A DNA stretch of 64,000 nucleotides, taken from assembly GCA_963734365.1 (NCBI GenBank), contig CAVTGV010000004.1:744001-808000 (forward strand), in the 5' to 3' direction. Both the position numbers and the translations under genes were made by a program. The notes under the pieces were generated by a model that worked only from the letters and a program-made list of their open reading frames with translations, ran no database searches and was not told where the DNA came from. This DNA comes from JACVRW01 sp963734365 (lineage in GTDB: Bacteria; Actinomycetota; Thermoleophilia; Solirubrobacterales; Thermoleophilaceae). Positions 56,943 to 64,000 of this stretch are shown one piece after another (position 1 is the stretch's first letter; each line of letters starts with the position of its first letter).

Positions 56943-58976
56943 TTATGAGGCGTCGGCGCGACTGTGCCCCCGGCGGCGGAGGACCCTGCGGCGGGAGGCT
57001 TTGTCCATCTCGGTCAACCCCACCTGCTCGGCCAGCTCGTGCAGGCTGTCGACCACGAACGGGTCGAGGCTCCGGCCGGACTCGGCCGCCAGCGCCGTGA
57101 GCGTCCGTCCGGACGGCGGATCGTCCTCGTCGGCGAGCTCCAGGAAGAGCCGGCCGGCCGCGATGATCCTCGCCTCGAGCGGGATGTCCTGGCCGGACAG
57201 GCCGTCGGGATAGCCGTTGCCGTCGTAGCGCTCGTAGCTGGAGCGCACGATCCGGGCCACCGGAGCGAGTGCTGGTGCCGCACCGAGTATGCGCTCGGCG
57301 ATCAGCGGATGCTGCGCCAGCAGCGCCCGGTCTTGGGCGCCAGCTGCGTCGCCGGTCGCCATTTCGGCGGGGAGCGCGGCTCGCCCGATGTCGTTGAGCT
57401 CGGCGGCGCGCGCCAGGTGGTCGAGCTCGGGTTCGCGCAGGCCGTGCGCCTCTCCCAGGAGGGTCACCAGGTCGGCCAGCTCGCGCTGGCGGTCCGAGGT
57501 GTGCGGGGAGCGCTCGTCCAGGAGCTGCTGCAGCACGGCCCTGGTCTGTGCGGGCGCGGAGGTGCGGCGGCGGTCCTTGTGGGCGTACATCCGGCGGTCG
57601 GCGATCTGCAGCGCCAGCTCCCACGTGCGCGCCTCCTCCGGCGTGCTCACTGCTCCGTAGGAGGCGGTGATCGAGAAGGCCGTCCCGTGTTCCACGAGCG
57701 CATCCTTGCCCGCCGCGATCAGGGGCTCCGCCTTGAGCCGGTCGCTGGTAACCAGCACGCAGAACTCGTCGCCGCCCACCCGGTAGGCCTCGTGGGGCGC
57801 CACCGCCTGGCCCAGGCTTGCTCCCAGCCTGGACAGGAGGGCGTCGCCGGCCGGGTGCCCGAAGGCGTCGTTGTAGGCCTTGAAGCCGTCGAGATCGAAC
57901 AGCACCAGCGTCCGCTGTGCGCTTGGGTGGCCGGCTTCGGCCAGGGCGTCGAAGTCGCGGGCCAGGCGGCGCCGGTTGCCCAGCCCCGTCAGGGCGTCGG
58001 AGAGCGCCTCGCGCCGCGCGCGCTCCAGCAGGCGTGCGTTGTCGCCGAAGGCGAGCAGCGTGCGGGCCACCAGCACCACGAGCGTGGCGCAGGCCAGCGC
58101 CACCGCCACGGGGCTGATCGTGAACAGCCCGGCCACGCCGAGCACGCCGACCGCCACGAGGGCGAACGCGGCCGGGCCCAGCAGGCGGCGCCGGTCGAGC
58201 TGGGTGACCCGTGCCGGCAGTAGCGGGAAGAACGCCGCCACGCCCAGGGTCAGCGCGCTGGCCGCGAACAGCGAGTCCACCGGGCCGCCGCGCTCGAAGG
58301 TGCCGGCGGTGGTCTCCCCCACCAGGGCGGCGTTGCCGGCGGTGTTGATCACGATCCCGGCGGCGATGAGCCCCCAGCACCAGCCCGGCCGCCAGCCGGT
58401 GAGACCGGTGACCACCATCACGAACGCGAGAATCGCCAGATCGGCGAGCAGGAACAGTCCGGGCGGCCCGGGCTGGGCGCCGGCCGAAGCCTCCGAGCCC
58501 GGAAACAGCGGTATCGCCGCCACGGCGGCAATCGCGAGGCCGCCGATCAGGCCGTCGAGGAGGAGCCGCGTCTCGACGCTTCGCACCCGCCGCCGCGCCA
58601 GCATCGCGATCGTGGTCGCGGCGAGCAGGAAGGCCAGCACGAGAAGGCCCCGGGTGGCCGGCGGGTAGGCGGCGCCGGGATCGCTCTCCGCGACTCGGTA
58701 GACCACCTCGGCCGCCATCCACAGCGCCACCCCCACCGCGGCGATCGCCCACGGCAGACGCTCGTCGGGGCGGCGCACGGCTCGCCAGGCACAACTGGCG
58801 CTGGTGGCGGCGAACAGCATGCAGTAGAGCCAGTCATCGACGGCCGGGCTGTACGAGCTGTCCCCGAGGGCAAAGGCGAAGTGGACGGCGAGGCCGACTG
58901 CTGCGGCCGCGATGAGCACCAGTGCGCCTGCCGAGACGAGCTCCCGCCCGCCGCGTGTCGCAACCGGCGCGCTCAA
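56943..58976 (-). CDS. Membrane GGDEF protein with degenerate HD-GYP domain
   Basis: A 677-residue paralogue of the protein at 17928-19934. Nine or so membrane segments come first (to about residue 310), then a GGDEF domain with an intact RVGGDEFCVL site and DLDGFKAYNDAFGHPAGDALL. The HD-GYP part is damaged: ELNDIGRAALP replaces ELHDLGKIAVP (metal His to Asn), SSYERYDGNGYPDG replaces SSHERWDGTGYPDA (His to Tyr), and AAGRLFLEL replaces the AVCDAFDAM acid. So it should make but not hydrolyse c-di-GMP. TTG 58976 is the likely start because it overlaps the upstream stop (TTGA). Confidence 0.85.
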   Translation of the reverse strand: MSAPVATRGGRELVSAGALVLIAAAAVGLAVHFAFALGDSSYSPAVDDWLYCMLFAATSASCAWRAVRRPDERLPWAIAAVGVALWMAAEVVYRVAESDPGAAYPPATRGLLVLAFLLAATTIAMLARRRVRSVETRLLLDGLIGGLAIAAVAAIPLFPGSEASAGAQPGPPGLFLLADLAILAFVMVVTGLTGWRPGWCWGLIAAGIVINTAGNAALVGETTAGTFERGGPVDSLFAASALTLGVAAFFPLLPARVTQLDRRRLLGPAAFALVAVGVLGVAGLFTISPVAVALACATLVVLVARTLLAFGDNARLLERARREALSDALTGLGNRRRLARDFDALAEAGHPSAQRTLVLFDLDGFKAYNDAFGHPAGDALLSRLGASLGQAVAPHEAYRVGGDEFCVLVTSDRLKAEPLIAAGKDALVEHGTAFSITASYGAVSTPEEARTWELALQIADRRMYAHKDRRRTSAPAQTRAVLQQLLDERSPHTSDRQRELADLVTLLGEAHGLREPELDHLARAAELNDIGRAALPAEMATGDAAGAQDRALLAQHPLIAERILGAAPALAPVARIVRSSYERYDGNGYPDGLSGQDIPLEARIIAAGRLFLELADEDDPPSGRTLTALAAESGRSLDPFVVDSLHELAEQVGLTEMDKASRRRVLRRRGHSRADAS

Positions 58977-60667
58977 GGCCCGGCCGGCATCGCGAGTACC
59001 AGCGCCGCTACGTCGTCGCGCAACGAAACCGGAGGCGAGAGCGCGCGCCGCAGCGCATCCACGAGCGAGTCGGCGCGGGCGCCGGCGCAAGGCCTCAGCG
59101 TCTCGCCCAGCCGCTCCTCGCCGAAGAATCCATCGCCGGTCCTGGCTTCGATCACACCATCGGTATAGAGCACGAGGGCGTCACCAGGCCGCAATTGGAG
59201 CTCGAGCTCGGGCCGCGAAGGCGCTGCGTCCACGCCCAGAATCGCTCCTGAGGTGTCCGGCCAGTCGATGCTCCCGTCGCGGCGCACCACGAGTGGCGGC
59301 GGGTGACCGGCGTTGGCCAGAACCGCCCGCGTCTCCCCCGCGGTCACGGTCAGCCGCACGGCCACGGCGCTGCAGAAGCGGCTCGGCTCGTCCTCGGACT
59401 GGAGCGTCCCATCGGCCAGGGCCAGCACGCGGGGCAGGCTGCGCTGGTCGAGAGCGGCGGTTCTCAGCGTGTGGCGCATCAGGGCGCTCACGGCGGCGGC
59501 GTCCACGCCCTTGCCCGACACGTCGCCGATCGTGGCCACCCAGCCGCCGGGGCCGGCATCGAACAGGTCGTAGAAGTCCCCTCCCGCCTGTGCTCCGTCG
59601 CCCGCGGGCTGGTAGAGCACGGCCACGTCGAGCCCGGGTACGGCCGGCAGCCGGCCCGGCCGGAGACTGCGCTGGAGGCGCATCGCGATGCGCTGCTGAT
59701 CGCGGAACAGGCGAGCGTTGTCGAGCGCCACCGCGTAGCGAGCGGCGAGCTTCTCGAACACCACGAGGTCGGCGCTCGAATAGCGGCGTGACGACTCCGC
59801 CGTGGCCAGCGTCACCGCTCCCAGCAGCCGCCCGCGGGCGCGCAGCGGCAGAACCGCCGCCGACACCAGCTCGAGCATGCCGAGACCGCCCAGGCGGCGC
59901 GGGTCGCCCTCGGCCGCCGCCTCGAGCCAGGCGGGCAGGTCCTCCACGAGCATGGGCCGCTCGAGCTCCTCCACCGATGCGCTGTCTGCGCCCGGTGCCG
60001 CGCTGGGAAAGCGCCGGGGGTCCTCGGACACCCAGCGCTCGCGGTCGGGATCGCTGTGGGCGATCGCGCCGCGCACCAGCGCACGGGGGGCGTCGAGCAC
60101 CTCGACGGCGCACCAGTCCGCCAGGTGGGGCACCGTCAGCCGGGCCATCTTGCGGAGGGTGGTCTCGTAGTCGAGCGAGCGGCCGAGCTCGCCTGTGACC
60201 TCCTCGAAGAAGCGCTCACGGTCACGCTCCTCGTGCACCACGGACACGTCCTCGAAGGTCATCAGAGCGAGCAGCAGCTCCCCCTCCGGGCCGTGGAGAG
60301 GACGGCCGCGAATCGTGACCCAGGTGTCACGCTCGTCTGCGCGTGTACGTACGCGAACCACCGCGTCGCTCGCGCCCTCGCCGCGCAGCGCACGGGCTCC
60401 CGGCAGCTCCGCTACGGCCAGCTCCTCCCCGGTCTCGGCGAAGAACTCGAACCGCCGGGAGAGCTGCTCCAACGGCGTGCTCATCAGCTCGTCCGGCGTC
60501 TGGAGCCCGAGGATGCGGATCGCACTGGCGTTGGCGAACACGGTGCGTCCCGCCGGGTCGCGAACCACCACTCCCTGCGGAAGAGCGTCGAGCACGGCTT
60601 CGAACTCGGCCAAGCCGCGACCGAGAGCTCCCTCCAAATGCTGCACAACCGGGCCGATGTCCTCCAC
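58973..60667 (-). CDS. PAS-GAF-PP2C (SpoIIE-type) phosphatase
   Basis: A 564-residue cytoplasmic signalling protein. A PAS domain (about 20-125: LDALPQGVVVRDPAGRTVFANASAIRILGL), a GAF domain (about 155-330) and a C-terminal PP2C phosphatase of the SpoIIE/RsbU group with AGGDFYDLFDAGPGGWVATIGDVSGKGVDAAAVSALMRHTLR, LANAGHPPPLVV and LVLYTDGVIEAR, whose acidic metal ligands are intact. Such enzymes usually dephosphorylate anti-anti-sigma factors. It starts at GTG 60667. The downstream GGDEF gene overlaps its stop (TTGA), so the two are translationally coupled. Confidence 0.9.
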   Translation of the reverse strand: MEDIGPVVQHLEGALGRGLAEFEAVLDALPQGVVVRDPAGRTVFANASAIRILGLQTPDELMSTPLEQLSRRFEFFAETGEELAVAELPGARALRGEGASDAVVRVRTRADERDTWVTIRGRPLHGPEGELLLALMTFEDVSVVHEERDRERFFEEVTGELGRSLDYETTLRKMARLTVPHLADWCAVEVLDAPRALVRGAIAHSDPDRERWVSEDPRRFPSAAPGADSASVEELERPMLVEDLPAWLEAAAEGDPRRLGGLGMLELVSAAVLPLRARGRLLGAVTLATAESSRRYSSADLVVFEKLAARYAVALDNARLFRDQQRIAMRLQRSLRPGRLPAVPGLDVAVLYQPAGDGAQAGGDFYDLFDAGPGGWVATIGDVSGKGVDAAAVSALMRHTLRTAALDQRSLPRVLALADGTLQSEDEPSRFCSAVAVRLTVTAGETRAVLANAGHPPPLVVRRDGSIDWPDTSGAILGVDAAPSRPELELQLRPGDALVLYTDGVIEARTGDGFFGEERLGETLRPCAGARADSLVDALRRALSPPVSLRDDVAALVLAMPAGP

Positions 60668-60754
60668 CCTCTATCCCGCCCGTGAGCATGTCAAGACGGA
60701 ACCTGTGCCGACGGGCAATGTGCTGCAGGAACGGACATCGTCGGCCCTGCTGGG

Positions 60755-60760
60755 CATACT
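60755..60760 (+). promoter_or_regulatory. -10 element of a leaderless DivIVA-like gene promoter
   Basis: CATACT ends 7 nt before ATG 60768. Confidence 0.5.
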
Positions 60761-60767
60761 CAGGTAC

Positions 60768-61508
60768 ATGTCCGAGTCCGATATCAGCGAGGACGTACGC
60801 ATACAGAGCGCCCAGGGCCGCTTCGAACGGAGCGCCGCGGAGCGCATCAGGGATCGCGAGTTCCCGCTCGCGGTGCGCGGTTACGACCGTCAGGCGGTCG
60901 ATGCCTTCATGGATGAGGTCGCCGACCTGGTGAGCGAGCTCGAGAGCCGCCAGTCACGCGAGGCGGTGGTCCAGCGGGCGCTCGACGAGGTCGGTGTCGA
61001 GACCGCCGGAATCCTCCAGCGCGCCCACGAGACGGCCGATGAGATCGCCGCCCGCTCGCGTGCCCAGGCGGAGGGTCGCATCCAGCGCGCGGAGCGCGAG
61101 GCGGAGATCGCCCGCCGGCAGGCCGAGGACTACTCGGAGAAGGTGGTGGTGGACACGCAGCTCCTGTGGGAGGAGCGCCAGCGCCTGCTCGAGGACATTC
61201 GCCAGCTCGCCGACGAGGTGCTGGCCACGGCCGACGATGCCGCCGAGCGCGTGACGCTGCCCGAGGGCCTCACCCCCGAGCCCCCTTCGGAGCTGGCGCC
61301 CGAGGTGCTGGCGGAACAGCCGGAGTCCGAGCCCGACCCGTCAGATCCCCCCACCGCCGAGGTGGAGCTCGATCTGCTGCCGGGCGGGGCGTCGGAACAG
61401 GCCCCTGCGGACGGCGTGCCCGGGCCGGGCGACGCCAACGGCACCGCGCTGGACGAACAGCCCACCGAGATCCAGAGCGACAGCGACGCCCGGCTGCCGC
61501 GCGAGTAG
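60768..61508 (+). CDS. DivIVA-domain coiled-coil protein
   Basis: A 246-residue protein. The DivIVA membrane-binding start is REFPLAVRGYDRQAVDAFMDEVADLVSELE near residue 30, preceded by about 25 variable residues, then a long coiled coil (about 60-150, rich in Glu, Arg, Ala) and a Pro/Glu-rich acidic tail. Such proteins mark curved membrane and help place cell-wall or division machinery. It is divergent from the phosphatase-GGDEF operon. Confidence 0.85.
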   Translation: MSESDISEDVRIQSAQGRFERSAAERIRDREFPLAVRGYDRQAVDAFMDEVADLVSELESRQSREAVVQRALDEVGVETAGILQRAHETADEIAARSRAQAEGRIQRAEREAEIARRQAEDYSEKVVVDTQLLWEERQRLLEDIRQLADEVLATADDAAERVTLPEGLTPEPPSELAPEVLAEQPESEPDPSDPPTAEVELDLLPGGASEQAPADGVPGPGDANGTALDEQPTEIQSDSDARLPRE

Positions 61509-61514
61509 GGCGGC

Positions 61515-61757
61515 CTAGAGCGGCGTCTTGTCGCGCGCCTTGCGCCCGCTGGAGGCGCTCTTGTTGGTGGCCTTGCGTGAGGTCCCGAACGACTTCGAGA
61601 ACAGCTTGCCGATCGGCCCGGGAGCCTTGCTGCCGGCCGATTGGCCAACACCCAGCGTGCGGTCGACTCCTCGCTGCGGACCGCGCGACAGGCGCGGCAG
61701 CAGGAACGCCAGGACCAGCAGGATGATGCAGATGGCGATGATGCCTCCGATGATCAT
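61515..61757 (-). CDS. DUF6411-family small membrane protein
   Basis: An 80-residue protein: one N-terminal membrane helix (MIIGGIIAICIILLVLAFLLPRLSRGPQRGVDR) followed by a basic Ser/Lys/Gly-rich tail (APGPIGKLFSKSFGTSRKATNKSASSGRKARDKTP). The LSRGPQRGVD segment and the SASSGRKARDK end recur in a conserved actinobacterial family of unknown function. It is convergent with the DivIVA-like gene, separated by 6 nt. Confidence 0.75.
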   Translation of the reverse strand: MIIGGIIAICIILLVLAFLLPRLSRGPQRGVDRTLGVGQSAGSKAPGPIGKLFSKSFGTSRKATNKSASSGRKARDKTPL

Positions 61758-61825
61758 GTGCCGACGGTTACCCGGCTTGGGCCTGGCTCAAAACAAGCCC
61801 TCAGCCGTCTGACACACTCTTCGCG

Positions 61826-62431
61826 GTGGCGAAGCAGAAGCAGAGGACCATGCAGATGCAGGTGGGGGCGCTCCAGGCGATCCCCCAGCTCGAGTCGCGC
61901 ACCGACGAGCAGCTCCAGAGCGAGTCGAAGCACCGTGTGGCCGCCAAGGCCATCCTCGGCGCCCGGGCAGCCGAGCGCTACGACGTCAAGGCGGCGCGTG
62001 CCTACTTCAACGAGGCGCTGGCCGGCTGCCACCCCCAGGAGCGCCCTGCCCTGAGGCAGATGATGAAGGCCTCGCTGGCCCTGGCCGAGCGCAAGCCCGA
62101 TGAGCTGCGCGACGCGATGGAGCGGCTGGGCCAGGAGGCCCCCTCCAGCCGCCAGCTGTTCATGCTGCGCATGATGGGCCTGTTCATGCCGCCGCAGAGC
62201 GCGGGCATGGTGGCCCGGATTCGCGGGATCGTGCTTCTGGTGTTGCTCGTGATCGTGCTGCTCGCCATAGGTTTCGGGCTGGTGCAGCTGATCTCGCTGC
62301 CCTTCGGCGGTCTCGGCGTGGGCAGCTCGGTCTTCTTCGGCTTCCTGCTCGTGGTGATCGTTCTCGGCGTGCTGGTGCTGCTGGGACGGCGGCGCCAGTC
62401 CAAAGCCCGGGCGGCACGCGGCTCGCCCTGA
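61826..62431 (+). CDS. Membrane protein of unknown function with two C-terminal helices
   Basis: A 201-residue protein I cannot assign. The first 125 residues are soluble and helical (ESKHRVAAKAILGARAAERYDVKAARAYFNEALAGCHPQERPALRQMMKASLALAERKPDELRDAMERLGQ), resembling a TPR-like repeat. Two membrane helices follow (about 132-155 and 163-190), ending in a basic tail. The GTG at 61826 lies 7 nt after CACACT, an imperfect -10 box. Confidence 0.65.
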   Translation: MAKQKQRTMQMQVGALQAIPQLESRTDEQLQSESKHRVAAKAILGARAAERYDVKAARAYFNEALAGCHPQERPALRQMMKASLALAERKPDELRDAMERLGQEAPSSRQLFMLRMMGLFMPPQSAGMVARIRGIVLLVLLVIVLLAIGFGLVQLISLPFGGLGVGSSVFFGFLLVVIVLGVLVLLGRRRQSKARAARGSP

Positions 62432-62433
62432 GC

Positions 62434-63192
62434 TCAGTTGAGCGCCGCGGACAGCCTGCGCCGGTGCTCGCGCGACAGAGGGTGGTCGGATCCCAGCTCG
62501 GTGAAGATCGCCACCATCACCCTGCGAATCTGATCGCGTTCGTCCGGGCCGGCGGCGGCGAGCGCCTGCTGGAGCAACTCGAGCGCCGTGGCGGGATCGC
62601 CGCCGTCCCAGGCCTCGAACGCCTTCTCGAGCTCCGCGTTGCCGGCCAGCCGGGCCCGGGCCGCGAGCCCCTCGGCCACGAAGTCGCCGTGCGCGCTCTC
62701 GAGCAGCTCGACCGCCTCGTCGGTGTCGCCGCGGAGCAGCAGGAGGCGTCCCAGCTCGCGGCGCGCGGTCACGTGGCGGGGGTCGAGCTCCAGCGCGTGG
62801 CGCAGCTCCTCCTCCCCGCCCCCGGCCACGAGCTCATCGGCCTCGGAGGGCACCAGTGAGTCGAAGAAGCGCTCGACCTCGGCCGGCGGGAGGGCACCGG
62901 TGAACTCCGAGGCCACCCGCCCGTCGCGGAAGGCCTTGACGGCCGGGATTCCCTGAATGTGGAACATTGCCTGGAGCTGGGGGTTGGCATCCACGTCGAC
63001 CTTGGCCAGCTCGACCTTGCCGGCCCGCTCGGTGGCCGCCCGCTCGAGAGCAGGGGTCAGCTGCTTGCAGGGTTGGCACCAGTCGGCCCAGAAGTCGACC
63101 ACCACGGGCAGCTCGCGCGAGCGCTCGATCACGCGCTGCTCGAAGTCCGCCTCGTCGACGTCGTAGACGGTGGGCACGGGGTCAGGACTCAT
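62434..63192 (-). CDS. Thioredoxin-TPR protein (CnoX-like)
   Basis: A 252-residue cytoplasmic protein: an N-terminal thioredoxin domain with WCQPCK active site (VVVDFWADWCQPCKQLTPALE) and a C-terminal TPR-like region (ELRHALELDPRHVTARRELGRLLLLRGDTDEAVELLESA). In E. coli the CnoX co-chaperedoxin has this architecture but lacks the two active-site Cys; here both are present, as in some other CnoX relatives. The ATG overlaps the end of the cyclophilin gene by 11 nt, so translation is coupled. Confidence 0.87.
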   Translation of the reverse strand: MSPDPVPTVYDVDEADFEQRVIERSRELPVVVDFWADWCQPCKQLTPALERAATERAGKVELAKVDVDANPQLQAMFHIQGIPAVKAFRDGRVASEFTGALPPAEVERFFDSLVPSEADELVAGGGEEELRHALELDPRHVTARRELGRLLLLRGDTDEAVELLESAHGDFVAEGLAARARLAGNAELEKAFEAWDGGDPATALELLQQALAAAGPDERDQIRRVMVAIFTELGSDHPLSREHRRRLSAALN

Positions 63193-63877
63193 TCACGCTC
63201 GCTTTCTCGATCACAACGGGCCGGAGCGGTGTGCCGGCCTCGCCGCTGGCGGGGTCGCCGAGCTTGTCGATCGCCCGGGCCACCTCCAGCCCCTTCACGA
63301 CCTTTCCGAGCAGCCCGTATTCCGGCGGCAGGCCCGCGTCCGCTGCGGTGACGATGTAGAACTGGCTGCCGGCTGTGCCCGGCGGTTCGACGGCGGTCTT
63401 GGCCATGGCCACGACGCCCTCGGTGTAGGAGGTGTCGGCGGGCGGCACGTCTCTGACCGAGTAGCCCGGGCCACCGGAGCCCGAGGCGGTTGGGTCGCCG
63501 CCCTGAATCACGAAGCCGGGGACGATGCGGTGGAACACGGTGTCGTCGTAGAACCCGCTGCGCACCAGCGATGCGAACGAGGCAGCGGTCTTCGGCGAGG
63601 TCTTCTGGTCGAGCCGGATCGTGATCGTTCCGCAGCTCGTCTCGAGGGCCACGTCGTAGGTCCGGTTTGGGTCGAGTGCCTTGCGCGGCTTCTTGGCGCC
63701 GCCGTCGGGCTTGGGCTCGGGTTGGGCCACGTCCTTGCAGCGCCCCTTCGAACCGGACTGCTCGGCTGCTGCTGTGCCATCTCCGCCGCCCGCCGAGTCC
63801 CCATCGTCGTCGTCGCCGCCGCACGCTGCAACGGCAAAGCAGAGCAGGCACAGGAGGAGTGCGAGCGGCCGAAACAC
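63182..63877 (-). CDS. Cyclophilin-type peptidyl-prolyl isomerase, lipoprotein
   Basis: A 231-residue exported protein with lipobox AVAAC (Cys19) followed by an acidic Gly/Asp linker, then a cyclophilin domain (about 70-231) with FASLVRSGFYDDTVFHRIVPGFVIQGGDPTASGSGGPGY and GTAGSQFYIVTAADAGLPPEYGLLGKVVKGLEVARAI. It should assist folding outside the membrane. GTG start at 63877, 8 nt after TAGCCT. Its promoter shares a -10 core with the divergent HAD gene. Confidence 0.9.
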   Translation of the reverse strand: MFRPLALLLCLLCFAVAACGGDDDDGDSAGGGDGTAAAEQSGSKGRCKDVAQPEPKPDGGAKKPRKALDPNRTYDVALETSCGTITIRLDQKTSPKTAASFASLVRSGFYDDTVFHRIVPGFVIQGGDPTASGSGGPGYSVRDVPPADTSYTEGVVAMAKTAVEPPGTAGSQFYIVTAADAGLPPEYGLLGKVVKGLEVARAIDKLGDPASGEAGTPLRPVVIEKASVNES

Positions 63878-63884
63878 GGGGCCG

Positions 63885-63891
63885 TAGGCTA
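63885..63891. promoter_or_regulatory. Shared -10 region of two divergent leaderless promoters (TAGGCTA)
   Basis: Plus strand TAGGCT (63885-63890) is 6 nt before GTG 63897; minus strand TAGCCT (63886-63891) is 8 nt before GTG 63877. Five base pairs serve both directions. The whole intergenic region is 19 nt. Confidence 0.6.
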
Positions 63892-63896
63892 GCGAC

Positions 63897-64000
63897 GTGC
63901 CCCTGTCTCCCCTCGCCCTTCGCTACGACCAGTTCATCCTCGATCTGGACGGTTGTGTCTGGATCGGCGAGGAGCCGACGCCGGGAGCGGTAGAGGCCCT
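63897..64000 (+). CDS. HAD-superfamily phosphatase (NagD-like), N-terminal part (truncated by window edge)
   Basis: The last 104 nt encode VPLSPLALRYDQFILDLDGCVWIGEEPTPGAVEA. The catalytic DLDGCVW (DxDG) motif and the following GEEPTPGAVE are typical of NagD/PGP-like HAD phosphatases, which act on small sugar or nucleotide phosphates. The gene runs out of the window. GTG 63897 is fixed by the -10 box 6 nt upstream. Confidence 0.8.
   Translation, partial: MPLSPLALRYDQFILDLDGCVWIGEEPTPGAVEA

Noticed and set aside
1..64000. tRNA, rRNA, tmRNA, CRISPR arrays, transposases or phage genes
   Set aside because: None was seen on reading either strand; no repeat-spacer pattern and no transposase-like or integrase-like protein occurs.

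Overview
The window is a chromosomal segment of a high-GC Gram-positive bacterium, very probably an actinobacterium of the class Thermoleophilia (Solirubrobacterales-like). This is inferred from the overall G+C richness, the actinobacterial order tsf-pyrH-frr-uppS-cdsA-dxr-rseP with ispG and proS further on, the GarA-like FHA protein followed by a MerR regulator, an RsiG-like protein, a wax-ester synthase and a DUF6411 protein. No rRNA, tRNA, CRISPR array, prophage or insertion sequence was recognised. Many genes appear to be leaderless: a -10 hexamer of the form TANNNT (most often TANNCT) lies 6-9 nt before an ATG or GTG.

Region by region: 1-5572 is a housekeeping block for translation (tsf, frr), UMP kinase, polyprenyl and phospholipid precursors (uppS, cdsA), the MEP pathway (dxr) and an intramembrane protease (rseP). 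5582-12667 is an accessory block: acyl-CoA synthetase, sugar transporter, two acetyltransferases, an orphan HypX and a VOC protein. ispG (12710) resumes the MEP pathway. 13992-17565 is an iron-uptake pair (FTR1 permease and EfeO-like lipoprotein), followed by a 362-nt gap with two palindromes. 17928-23865 holds a membrane GGDEF/HD-GYP protein, proS, pgsA, an RsiG-like c-di-GMP effector candidate, a GarA-like FHA protein and MerR. 23882-30394 contains apt, an SRPBCC protein, an AGPS-like flavoprotein, a sigma4-TM-RskA protein, a thioesterase, a structured intergenic element, nadE and a glyoxalase-type protein. 30403-39090 holds a muconolactone-isomerase-like protein, a beta-lactamase-like/VanX-like fusion, a histidine kinase, amtB-glnB, a YbaK deacylase, WS/DGAT and dinB.

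39217-48527 is a catabolic island. A cupin-monooxygenase-GntR operon faces an eight-gene operon encoding a fumarylacetoacetase-type hydrolase, a four-subunit molybdenum hydroxylase whose molybdopterin subunit is split in two as in nicotinate dehydrogenase, and its maturation proteins (MoxR, CoxE-like, XdhC). Related TGGYCNGRCCA palindromes stand in front of both operons, suggesting that one GntR regulator controls them.

48607-56926 is mixed: SDRs, an AttH/CrtC-like protein, pdxH, a MarR gene whose start carries a perfect 17-bp palindrome, osmC, a TetR remnant, and an RTX-repeat secreted protein whose ribosome-binding site is buried in a perfect hairpin. 56943-61508 is a signalling block: a GGDEF protein with a degenerate HD-GYP domain translationally coupled to a PAS-GAF-PP2C phosphatase, divergent from a DivIVA-like protein. 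The window ends with small envelope proteins, a thioredoxin/TPR chaperone-like protein coupled to a cyclophilin lipoprotein, and the start of a HAD phosphatase.

The most noteworthy items are the beta-lactamase-like/VanX-like fusion, the c-di-GMP genes (two GGDEF proteins and an RsiG-like protein), the divergent leaderless promoters that share one -10 element, a histidine kinase that seems to start at ATC, and two unexplained structured intergenic elements.
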